Assembly: GCA_043228905.1 (NCBI GenBank)
Contig: JBHGNT010000006.1
Location: forward strand, 14,074,001 to 14,138,000
Length of the DNA: 64,000 bases
Direction of reading: 5' to 3'
DNA from: Azolla caroliniana
Lineage: Eukaryota > Polypodiophyta
Numbering within the stretch: the stretch's first letter is position 1; each line of letters opens with the position of its first letter. The notes under the pieces were generated by a model, which searched no databases, was not told the DNA's origin, and saw nothing but the letters and a program-made list of their open reading frames with translations. The position numbers and the translations under genes were made by a program. Positions 22,929 to 32,295 of the stretch are shown piece by piece.

Positions 22929-23673
22929 TTGGCGAACAGCCACTATTTGAAGTTGCATTGGGCCAGAGCCACTACGGAGACCCCTGTTCGGATCGGGGAC
23001 ATTCTGGAGCCGGTGGTGGCATTGATAAACCATGGATCCGAAATCAACCTGATGTCCATGGGTTTCCATAAGAAAGGGGAATGGTCGATCAACACCAAGC
23101 ACGAATGGAAGATACGCACGGTGACACACGCTATGGAGGAGCTGCATGGTGCGTGCCGGAGATAGATCAACATTTCTTTGTGCAGGAGACATCCTCGCAC
23201 CCGGTGATACTCAGCGAACCGTACATTACAGCGGCACGCATGGAAACAAAGGTGTTAGACAACGGTTCGGCATACGCACACGTGAAGAGCCAGGATGGGC
23301 AGTGCTCCGTTCAATTTCTGATGGTGAGGCCGAATCATGAGCGTAACCGCGAGACCCTCAGCGGCGATAGCCGAGGGGATGTTTAGAGAGGGCTATCAAG
23401 GCGTGGGGCCGTGGTAGTCTGGACACCCTAGGAAAACCCCACACATGTACCATAGATAGGAAATTTTGGTTCTTCAATAACAGAGGTTGTACAATAGCCG
23501 GCATCAGCGGCCGGGAAAAGAAGCAGGCGCATGAAAGATTCAGGGCATGTAGTGTCCTCGGCCCTGGCGAAGAGATTGGCGACGCCATGGAGGCGGTCTC
23601 CTTCGATGACACCTTGGGGGAATTACGCGGTGTGGTCGAAGAAGGCCTTAGTGAAGACCGGACGATTCCGGTT
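22929..23673 (+). pseudogene. GYP-B protease
   Basis: The protease fold begins KLHWARATTETPVRIGDI. Its active-site segment is VALINHGSEINLMS, where the catalytic Asp appears as Asn. A frame change near 23150 leads to EIDQHFFVQETSSHPVILS and CSVQFLMVRPNHERNRE. Beyond about 23390 the frame is shattered until the COP-E insertion at 23674. Confidence 0.72.
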
Positions 23674-24044
23674 TGTTGAGAGACAAGCTCAACATCGGCC
23701 GGATCGATACCGGTATGTAGACTGATGCGTAGGAAGGCCGAATCGGTGCAGAAACCGGGAGGCCATCGGAAAGATATTCCGCAAGGAATATATTTGGGAG
23801 TTAGTGTAGGGGCTCCATAATGAACATTGAAGTACTGTTAGTACTTCTGTCAGTCCGAAAAGGACTTGTATAAAAGTGGTCATTGAACACACATGATGTA
23901 CAGATTGAGTATTATTTTGAATTAAGTTCTTGTGTTTACTCTCTCTGTCTCCCCCGTGCGTACTGTGCAAACCTCAGCTTTCCATTAAACCTGCATTTTC
24001 TGTTGTTCGGTTTCCTATATTGCTTCCGCACGCCATTCTTTTCA
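23674..24044 (+). repeat. COP-E 5' LTR
   Basis: TGTTGAGAGACAAGCTC to CTTTTCA, 371 bp, with TATAAAA at 23869-23875. It lacks about 53 bp that are present near the start of the 3' LTR (after CGGCCGGATCG). Confidence 0.93.
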
Positions 24045-24057
24045 TGGTATTAGAGCG
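24045..24057 (+). promoter_or_regulatory. COP-E primer binding site
   Basis: TGGTATTAGAGCG abuts the LTR end with no spacer. It is the initiator tRNA-Met type with one C-to-T change from TGGTATCAGAGC. Confidence 0.88.
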
Positions 24058-24126
24058 CGAGGGTTGAGAACCTCTATAATCGACTTTGCTTGAAGGAAAA
24101 ACCAACAAAGAAGAACAAGAAAACCG

Positions 24127-25078
24127 ATGGACAGAGGAATGGCTACCTCGCTTCCGACAAAGAAGCTCGAAAAAACCAACTACGCATCTTGGTCCTACAA
24201 GATGCACCAGTACCTGCTCGGGCACGATTACTAGAGCTATGTCGACGGAGCAAATGACATAGCACCCAAATCGACACACAAAGATTTCCCGGTGTGGGAA
24301 CAGTCGGCGAGCAGAGTACTGTATTGCTTCGCGTCTTGTGTGGGCGAACAGCTATTAAGCTACATTCGGGATGCAAAAACGCCGAAGGGTGCGTGGGAAA
24401 ATCTAAAGAATATCTTCGCCGTGAGCACCACAACCAAGAAGCTTCAGCTCCGACAGAAGTTGAGCAACCTACGACTACGCAATTTGTCGGTGGCTGACTA
24501 TACCTCGAAGATCAAGGACATATGCGACTCCTTAGCTTCCATCGATGTGAACATCGAGGAAAGCGAGATGGTCTAGGTTTGTCTCGGGGGTTTGGTGTCA
24601 AAGTTCGGAGCGTTCCGAACTACTGTGTGTACCCGGGAGAATACGCCGTCCTTTTTTGACTTACAGTCGATGCTCCTGGTAGAGGAGAATCACGCGGGTG
24701 CGTCAACAAGCACGCACACCGACAGCAACATGTTGTACACGGAGGGAGATAGGCCCCGTGGACGTGGAGAACAAGACGAGTCGGTACGCAATGGAGGCAG
24801 CCGACGGGATCAAGGAAGAAGGCACCGAAGTGATGCCAACAACAATTCCGGACCCTCCAGAAACAGGGGGAGTCGAGGCGCCGAGAACTGGCAAGGGAAA
24901 TCCGCCGTGGAATGCTAGTATTGTGGCAAGAAAGGCCACAAGGAGAGCGAGTACTGGAAAAAGCACGCCGATTCGGAGAGAACCGGGTCCGGAACAGGTT
25001 CCGGACAGACCGACAAAGGAAATCGGCAATGATCGCACTACACCGAAGGATCCAGAGAAGCCGGAATAGGGTCAGTCT
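24127..25078 (+). pseudogene. COP-E gag
   Basis: The start ATG at 24127 gives MDRGMATSLPTKKLEKTNYA, the typical copia gag opening (L-x-x-x-N-Y-x-x-W). Then come KTPKGAWENLKNIFAVSTTT and LRLRNLSVADYTSKIKDI. Stops fall near 24232 and 24574, each where the family normally has Trp or another residue. The zinc-knuckle region (YCGKKGHKESEYW, near 24918) is damaged by a stop and by loss of its last Cys. The N-terminal domain up to 24573 is otherwise well preserved. Confidence 0.83.
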
Positions 25079-25109
25079 TCGTGATGAGACACGAAGCAAA
25101 CTCAATAAG

Positions 25110-26974
25110 AAAAAACCCCGAAGTCTGAGGAGGTGTGGTACATTGACTCCGGCGCGTCAAACCACATGAAGTGCCACGAGGAGTGGTTCTCATACCTTGA
25201 GAAACCGACACAACCATGAGTAGTCGTAACTGGAGAAGACACTCCGCATCCGATCACGAATGTCGGTGAAGTTCCCTTAAGCCATGTCAGGCAGAAAGGG
25301 AAACTTATGAATGTGTTACACATCCCGACAATCACGAAACATCGGGTGTCGGTCGGGCATATCGTCGACCAGGGGATGCAGGTTCGGTTTACACACCTTG
25401 GGTGCTTCATTGAGGAAGAAGGTTGTGTTATTGCGCAAGGGCGCAGAAACGGGAGGATGTTTATCCTCGATTCTAGTGACGGTGGCACCGCAATGTTTGC
25501 AAAGGGACAAAAAGTCGAGTCGGATATCGACTTATGGCACAAGCGGATAGACCACGTCAACTACCAGCGGCTTCAGGACCTGCAATCGAAACATGTGGTG
25601 TTCGGATTGCCCAAATCTAGTGGCCGAAAGGCACAAATTTGTGAAGCCTGCCAGCTTGGGAAGCAACACCGACTTCCCTTCCCCAATGAGCGTAACCGGA
25701 GCCGAAACAAGCTCGACTTGATACACTCCGATGTGTGGGGGCCGGCACAAAACATTAGTCTTGGTGGGAGCCGATATTTCGTCTCCTTCATTGACGACTA
25801 CATGCAGCACACGTGGATCTACCTCATTGAGAGGAAGAGCGAAGTCTTCGACTGTTTCCGGGACCTCAAAGGGTTCGTCGAAATGGAAACAAGAAGAAAG
25901 ATCAAGTGCCTGCGGTCAGATGGTGGAAAAGAATACTTTTCCGGTCAATTCAACTGTTATCTACAACAGATGGGAATTCGGCGCGAATTCAGTTGTAGAT
26001 ACATGCCGGAGCAAAACGGCATGGCCGAGAGGAAAAATCAGTCGGTTGTGGAAGCGGCGCGGGAAATGCTGGAAGAAAACAGCTTGCCCAAGTTCTACTG
26101 GGCCGAGGCGGTAAGGACCGCGGTATACATCCAAAATCGGATCGGAGAAAAAGTGTCGGCACACGAGCTATATTTCAGAACGAAGCCGAACTTGCGACAC
26201 TTACGAGTTTTCGGTAGCATTGCGTATGTGCATGTGCCGAAGGAGAAACGGAGAAAGCTGGACGCAAAGGCTGAGAAATGTATCTTGGTCGATTACTTGG
26301 ACGAGCATAAGGGTTATAAGTGTTATAACCCGCGCACCAAACAAGCGCGCGTGAGCCACGACGTTGTGTTTGATGAGTTTGCGTCCTGGTACTTGCCTCC
26401 GACTCCGGATCTCAACTCCAATCCGAGTTCTGACGATGAGGTCAGCGAGGCCGAGATGCCTCCGGATGAGCCTAAAATCGGGACCCGCGAAGAGAGTCTG
26501 ATTTCATTTCGGTTAAGCGGACCGAATGGACGACTGAGTCGTTTCGACCAGTACGATGAAGAGCCGGTGAGTAGTGGAGACTCGGTCGTGCATTCCCCAC
26601 GTAGGAAGCCGAGGAGACGGCTTACGCGCAAAGAGAAAGGGAAGAAGAAGGTGTCGGATTCCGGCACGGATAGGAACGACTCAGACCAACGCGAGTCCGA
26701 CTTCGAGGGAAGCGGTGACGGGTCTTCAAGAGCGAAGTCCGCGTCGGCCAAGAAGACCTCGACATTGGCTAATGACCGATTACGCCGATCTACCCGCCAG
26801 AAGAACCCAGTTGTGCGGTTCGAATACAACAAGTACATGGCGCATTATTATGCGTACATGACTCGTGTAGCGGAAGTGCGTGAGCCGGAGAGCTACGCAG
26901 AAGCGGCTAAAGACGCGAACTGGCGCGCCGCGATGGAGGAAGAGATGCATGCATTTGTGGAAAACGAGACCTAG
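25110..26974 (+). pseudogene. COP-E protease, integrase and RT start
   Basis: The protease active site is intact as WYIDSGASNHM (near 25135). A stop near 25218 interrupts the domain. The frame 25307-26974 (555 aa) then runs through the pre-integrase zinc domain (LWHKRIDHVNY, CEACQLGKQHRLPF) and the integrase core with LIHSDVWGPA, CLRSDGGKEYFSGQF and EQNGMAERKN. HLRVFGSIAYVHVP and a Lys/Arg/Asp/Glu-rich linker follow. It ends at the RT-proximal phrase YNKYMAHYYAYMTRVAEV and MEEEMHAFVENET, where a TAG stops the frame. Confidence 0.88.
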
Positions 26975-28410
26975 GACCTAGTTGATGCACCAACGGGTGT
27001 GAAGCCAATCGGATGTAGGTGGGTGTACAAAGTCAAGTACAACACCGACGGCTCGGTCAACCAATACAAGGCCCGGTTAGTGGCAAAAGGCTACGTGCAG
27101 AAACATGGCATCGACTACGATGAGACGTTTGCGCCGGTCGCGAAGATGACGATCGTCCGTGTTTTGCTCGCGGTAGCTGCGGCAAAGGGGTGGCACTTAC
27201 ATCAGATGGATGTAAAGAATGCGTTCCTGCAAGGTGAGCTTGAGGAACAGGTGTACATGGTACAGCTCCCCGGATTTCACTCTGGAACGAACACGTCGGC
27301 AGTGTACCGATTGAAGAAGTCCCTTTACGTATTGAAGCAAGCCCCGCGTGCCTGGAACACGAAGATCATGCAGCAACTGCGTCGGATGGGCTTTGCAACG
27401 TCAAAATCGAACTCTTCTCTGTTCATCCGGAAAGGTCGACTCGGTCCGGTCAGTATTTTACTATATGTTGATGACTTGGTCATCACTGGCGCCGACCTAG
27501 GTGAAATCGACCGCGTGAAGCTCCAGCTTGCGGCATGATTCGACATGAAGGATCTGGGGGACCTTCATTACTTCCTCGGGATCGAAGTGATCCATACCCC
27601 CGAAGGCATATTGATCAGCCAACACCATTATGTGCTGAGTATGATCTTCAAATTCAGTATGGCCAACTATAAGTCCGTCTCGACTCCTCTAGATAGAACC
27701 GTCAAGCTTCGCCCCAATTCCGAAAAGGTAAGCGACCCGACGAGGTTCCGACAAATTGTCAAAAACCTTATCTACTTGATAATCACCCGACCCGATCTCA
27801 GTTATCCGGTCGGGGTGATCAATCAGTTCATGGCGCAACCTACCGAAGAGCACCTTTAGTGTGTGCAACGCATACTGCGGTACATAAGTGGCACTAAGGA
27901 CCGGGGACTGCTATATTGAACCGGGGCCTTATAGTTGGTCGACTACACCGATGTTGATTGGGTTGGCAACGTCGCCGATCTTTGATCCACGTCCGAATAC
28001 GCGTTCTCTCTTGGGAGTGCCGCGATCGCGTGTAGTAGCAAGAAGCAACCGACAGTTGCGCTGTCGAGCACCGAAGCCGAGTATAGAGGAGCGGTTGTCG
28101 TGACATGCAAAGCCATATGGTTGAAGCAGCTACTTAAGGACCTGCACGAGGAGGTGTCCGATCCAACAACGAACTACTGCGATAACCTCAGCAGCATCTA
28201 GCTCGCAAAGAACCCCGTTTTCAACGCACGGACCAAGCACGTTGAGGTGCACTACCATTTTGTCCGTCAGCGTGTCCTTTCTAGTGAAGTCAGACTTCAG
28301 TATGTTCCGACAGATCGGCAAACTGCTGACATCTTCACCAAGCCCCTTGGTCTGGACAAGTTGCAGCAATTCTCGGGTGCGCTTGGGCTACGTCACCTCG
28401 ACATGCCGAA
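26975..28410 (+). pseudogene. COP-E RT and RNase H
   Basis: RT (26999-27538) contains [40 protein letters not shown] and [20 protein letters not shown]. The catalytic box ILLYVDDLVITGAD is intact. A stop at 27536-27538 is followed by MKDLGDLHYFLGIEVI. RNase H extends to about 28410 with ALSSTEAEYRG and [20 protein letters not shown], with stops near 27857, 27917, 27983 and 28198. The catalytic RT residues are preserved but the frame is broken. Confidence 0.85.
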
Positions 28411-28959
28411 CTTGAGGGGGAGAACAGTCCCGAAAGACCAAGCAAGGGAGCAAGGGAGCAAGAAGGGAGCGGAAGAGACCACGACGCCGAATCGGATGAT
28501 GAATCCGATTTCGGATCGGCTGAAGAAGCCGAGGGCAGACCCGCGGAAGATTCCGGAAGCAGACATGAGGGGAGCAGCCGAAAGGAAGAGCCGAAGTCAA
28601 CCAAGCATGGGGGAGATGACGTCGTTAAGGGAGAGAAGACCGAAGATGAGTTGGAGACAGCCAACTCGGACGAGAGCGAAAACCGATCGGAGGTAGCCGA
28701 GTCGGTTCGGATGTTTGATTCGAATGCACTGAATGAACCAAGGACCAAGCGGAAAACAAGGCAGCAGGAGAAGTGCCAACACCGCGACAACAAGGGAGCT
28801 GTGAAGGGCCGTGGGAGCAGACAAGCCGACCAGAAGGGTCGAAGCACGCGGAGTCGAACAGGCCGAGGAGCGCGAGCGAGACGTGGAGCCAGGAGGAAAC
28901 GGAGATGTGATCCCGAAGAGCCCGAAGAGCCTCAAGTTGAGCTTGAGGGGGAGTGTTGA
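28411..28959 (+). pseudogene. COP-E post-RNase H charged extension between two polypurine motifs
   Basis: RNase H ends at MPNLRGR, whose codons contain CTTGAGGGGGAG (28411-28422). About 520 bp of charged coding-like sequence follows. A clean frame from about 28615 reads DDVVKGEKTEDELETANSDE, then a basic part with KRKTRQQEK, SRQADQKGR and [16 protein letters not shown], and ends ELEGEC. The last Glu-Gly-Glu is the second CTTGAGGGGGAG (28942-28953). The TGA stop (28957-28959) belongs to the LTR. A frame change separates the first part (28411-28600). Similar segments occur in COP-B and COP-H. Function unknown. Confidence 0.75.
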
Positions 28960-29377
28960 GAGACAAGCTCAACATCGGCCGGATCGGCTGAACAAGCCGA
29001 GGACCGGATCGGTTGGGACCGATCATTTAGGCTGGATCGGTACCGGTACACAGACCGATGCGTAGGAAGGCCAGATTGGTGCAGAAACCGGGAGGCCATC
29101 GGAAAGATATTCCGCAAGGAATATATTTGGGAGTTAGTGTAGGGGCTCCGTAATGAGCATTGAAGTACTATCAGTACTTCAGTCAATCCGAAAAGGACTT
29201 GTATAAAAGTGTTCATTGAACACACATAATGTACAGATCGAGTATTATTTTGAATTAAGTTCTTGTGTTTACTCTCTCTGTCTCTCCCGTGCGTACTGTG
29301 CAAACCTAAGGTTTCCATTAAACCGGCGTTTTCTGTTGTTCGGTTTCCTATATTGCTTCCGCACGCCATTCTTTTCA
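28954..29377 (+). repeat. COP-E 3' LTR
   Basis: TGTTGAGAGACAAGCTC to CTTTTCA, 424 bp, with TATAAAA at 29202-29208. It is followed by the target duplication CGGTT. It contains the 53-bp segment missing from the 5' LTR. Confidence 0.94.
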
Positions 29378-29382
29378 CGGTT

Positions 29383-30109
29383 AGCACAGTGGAGATGTAC
29401 GAAGTCATTTGCTGACTTCGGAGAAAGGGTCGAGTCAGATACAAGGTACAAGACTGTGGACCAGAAGGTGAGGCCAATCGCGGCTCCCTTGCCGGAGGAC
29501 AGCAAGGAGCAGGTGAAAAGGGTCGTGTCCGACCCAAGTTTGCGGAATCCGGTCGGCATAGGACACTGGTTCACCGACATAATGCTATGGGAGCTCAAGG
29601 TTGGTGGGGGTGGCTTTCTACTACCGGCGGAGGAGGACCGATTTCGGAGGATGCTCGAGAAGCACGGGAAGGCCTTCACGTTCTCACCGGAGGAGATCAG
29701 GTGCGTAGACCCGACGATTGTAGAACCGGACGCACCGGTTGCGGCCAAAGAAGATCGACATGCAGCGAGGGAGAAGAACAAAGGCCGGTTCGACCGGACG
29801 CACCGGCTGCGGCCAAAGAAGATCGAGGAAGGCGACTAGGTGTTGGTGTACGACAACAACCTCGACAACCGGCACAAGGCTACATGCAAATTCGCGAGGA
29901 GGTGGTTCAGGCCCTACGCCGTAATGAGCGCGAATGACAACGGGACGTACCATCTTGCGGAGCTTGACGGGGCGCGATTAACAGTGCCGGTAGCCGGGAA
30001 GCAGATCAAGGCATTCAAGAAGCGGCGTGAGGACGGGCCAGACTTGGGAAGCGTGATCGACGACGACGACCGGTTCAGAGCAGATGAGGATTCGGGAAGT
30101 GACAGATGA
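29383..30109 (+). pseudogene. GYP-B linker fused to integrase C-terminus
   Basis: After COP-E, the pre-RT linker reads VRPIAAPLPEDSKEQVKRVV and FLLPAEEDRFRRMLEKHGKA, up to about 29728. It then joins a basic stretch and an integrase C-terminal region: NNLDNRHKATCKFARRWFRP and NGTYHLAELDGARLTVPVAG. A stop at 29837 lies between the two. Everything from RT to the integrase core is missing. A direct repeat of about 34 bp (29729-29760 and 29791-29825) lies at the deletion point. Confidence 0.75.
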
Positions 30110-30183
30110 TTATGAGCCAGTCTTCTCTGGCGATTGTTAGTGTTTGGCGCATACCGGTGGATGCGCGATTAGGTGGGGGTGGA

Positions 30184-30847
30184 TGTCGTGAAGAAAACTG
30201 GCCCTAAGAGGAATCAAGGAATTGAAGGTGTGAACCCGCCCTTTCACGAGTGTGCGTGAATTGATACATTGTACATAACTAGGGATAGGACGGCTGATGT
30301 AAATATGTTAGGTACGACATATTTATTAGCTAGGAAATCAATGCGTATCTCTGTCCGAAAGGACAGAGAATAAAGTTGAGATGTTTTGATGTAACGGCCT
30401 CCTCGGCGACCTATAAAAAAAGAAAGGGAGAAGAAGAGGGGGGATCACGTTTTGGCGAGGACGAGGTGTTGTCGGACTGGGTATCGAGCTCTCTCCTCCT
30501 CTATCGTTGCTCTCCACTTTGTTTCTGTGTCGATTGCCTCTGTTGCGCATAAGCCCGCGTGCTTCCAGCGAAGGCTCCATCGTGTGTTCTCTGTGTCGTG
30601 TGTGTGTGCGTGGGTTCTCTGTGTCGGGTCCGTTGCCGGCTTGCCGGTTGTAATCTTGCATACAGTGTAATCTTGCTAGTTATTGAATTCAAGCTTTTGT
30701 TTTCTCTCTCGTGTTCTCGTGAGTTCCCTCTACCTTGACCGGTGAGCGGGTATCAGGTTCGGAGACTATGAGCGTTCAGGTCTTATTCAGCCAATAACAC
30801 TGTCGGAAACGAGCAGGCCTTGCCGGCAATACGCTCGCGTATCTCTA
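30184..30847 (+). repeat. GYP-B 3' LTR, truncated
   Basis: It starts TGTCGTGAAGAAAACTGGCC after the purine tract AGGTGGGGGTGGA (30171-30183). TATAAAA is at 30412-30418. It follows the 5' LTR to GTATCTCT and then leaves it abruptly for COP-D sequence beginning CTCGAGCTCTAGG. Confidence 0.85.
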
Positions 30848-31741
30848 CTCGAGCTCTAGGTCATCTATCGCCACGACTCCTAGCAGGAGCCGAGGGGTGG
30901 TCATCTTGACTACTGGTGAGAATATCTCGTCGTAGTCAACCCCATGCTCCTATTTGAACCCCCTCGCTACGCGCCGAGCTTTGTATTTGGGCTTTTTTTA
31001 GTCGGATACATATTTGTATCTCAAACCCATTTGCATGGCAACGGTTTTCTTCCAACTGGTAGCTCGACCAACTCCCATGTATTGTTCTAATGGATCGAAT
31101 CCATCTCGAATCTCATGGCTTGCAACCATGTATCGACATCCGGTGTGATTATAGCTTCTTCATATGTGCTTGATTCGCCTGCATTGGTGTAGTTGACATA
31201 ATCGAGGCCTGGTTGATACAACTCTATTGACCTTCGAACTCGTCCGGATCTCCTGGGTGCCGAAGTGATCTGTTCCTGTCCTTCGATCGGCTCTGTCGAT
31301 CGATCAACACTTGTTGAGCAACTTATATCAAGAGTCCATTTGGATGACTCGCCCTTGTGATAGGATTTCGGTGATGTCTCATCACCCTCCCCTTCTTCGG
31401 GATTGATTGACTTAGTGGTAGGAGATTTAGCCGACTCGGGTCTATTTTTCTCTTTGGCCTTGGGTGTTTCGGTCGGGTCAACTCTGTCGATTCCAACTCG
31501 CACATTGTCGACTCCTCTCAATTCGGCTTTGTCTTTGATGGCTTTGTCTTCGAGTTAGACTAGTTGTCGAATCTTCGATTCGGCCCGGTGGGATAGTCCT
31601 TCTACGACATCTCTATCAATTTCGAAGGATACCTTTTTACCAACTATTTTCTGTTGGTTCCTCTCAAAGAGAATAGAGTCTTCATTGAAGACTACGTCAC
31701 TGCTCCGGATCAATTTCCGATTCTCTAGGTCCCATATCCTA
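30848..31741 (-). pseudogene. COP-D linker and RT start, partly a second copy of 19905-20493
   Basis: 30848-31437 repeats COP-D sequence already present at about 19905-20493, including the LDISxSTSVDRSTE, PRRSGRVRRSIELYQPGLDYV and WLQAMRFEMDSIH phrases. From 31438 on it continues into sequence not present on the left (integrase C-terminal region and linker) until the GYP-C insertion. A transposon insertion should leave only about 5 bp duplicated, so this 590-bp overlap needs another explanation. See findings. Confidence 0.85.
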
Positions 31742-31746
31742 CAGTC

Positions 31747-32295
31747 TGTCGTGACTCTTGAGTAGGAAGCAGAGAGAGAGCGATGGCGATAGAGATAACG
31801 ATAACGATAGAGATGGCGAGAGCGGTAGAGATAGCGATAGTGATAGCAAAAGAGAGTGAAAAAGGGAGAGAGTGCGAGAGAGAGAAAAGTATAAGTGAGA
31901 GATAAGAAATGGGAATGAGATTATATTATGAGAAAGAAGATTACAAGGAGTAGGCTAAGGGCTAAAGACTGGTGTTGAACCGAATGAGTTGTGATGAGTG
32001 TATGGACTCTTATTTATAGGCCCTTATGGAGTATTCTAGAATGTTCTAGAATATTTTAGATATTTATGAATAATAATAATAATAAATATAATCATGAAAT
32101 ATTCAAGAACATTCTAGAATAATCTAGAATGTTCTAAATATCTCGTAATAACTAAACATATAATTATTATGATTACATCTCACATATGTTATTACAATGG
32201 TTAAAGTACAATATGTAAACCAAGAGGTTATGGGTTCGATTCCTGGTTCGCCAAGATGAATGTCATGATAAGCCAAGATGTATGTCTTCATGACA
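31747..32295 (-). repeat. GYP-C 3' LTR
   Basis: 549 bp. On the minus strand it starts TGTCATGAAGACATACATC and ends GAGTCACGACA. It carries a low-complexity GCGATA/GAGATA-type tract (31775-31850), a minus-strand TATA box (complement of 32011-32019) and a tRNA-like phrase GGGTTCGATTCCTGG on the plus strand near 32229-32243. The purine tract GAAAAGGGGGGATAA (complement of 32296-32310) lies just inside. Confidence 0.9.

Larger units (their letters stand above)
23674..29377 (+). mobile_element. COP-E: Ty1/copia element inserted in GYP-B
   Basis: LTRs at 23674-24044 and 28954-29377 are flanked by a perfect 5-bp duplication CGGTT (23669-23673 and 29378-29382). The primer site follows the 5' LTR directly. 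Gag, protease, integrase, RT and RNase H are in copia order. An extra charged coding tract lies between RNase H and the 3' LTR. Several single stops break the frames, but long stretches remain readable, so it looks younger than COP-B or COP-D. Confidence 0.94.
20494..30847 (+). mobile_element. GYP-B: internally deleted Ty3/gypsy element containing COP-E
   Basis: The 5' LTR (20494-21240) is followed by a primer site (21247), gag and protease. COP-E is inserted at 23674-29377, with CGGTT duplicated. The element then resumes with a post-protease linker, the integrase C-terminal region and a 3' LTR starting at 30184. RT, RNase H and the integrase core are absent, so this is a non-autonomous derivative. 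The 3' LTR lacks its last 85-95 bp and joins directly to duplicated COP-D sequence. Confidence 0.87.

Noticed and set aside
32229-32253. Functional tRNA gene in the GYP-C LTR
   Set aside because: Only a T-arm and 3'-end likeness is present. No matching acceptor 5' strand or anticodon arm was found.
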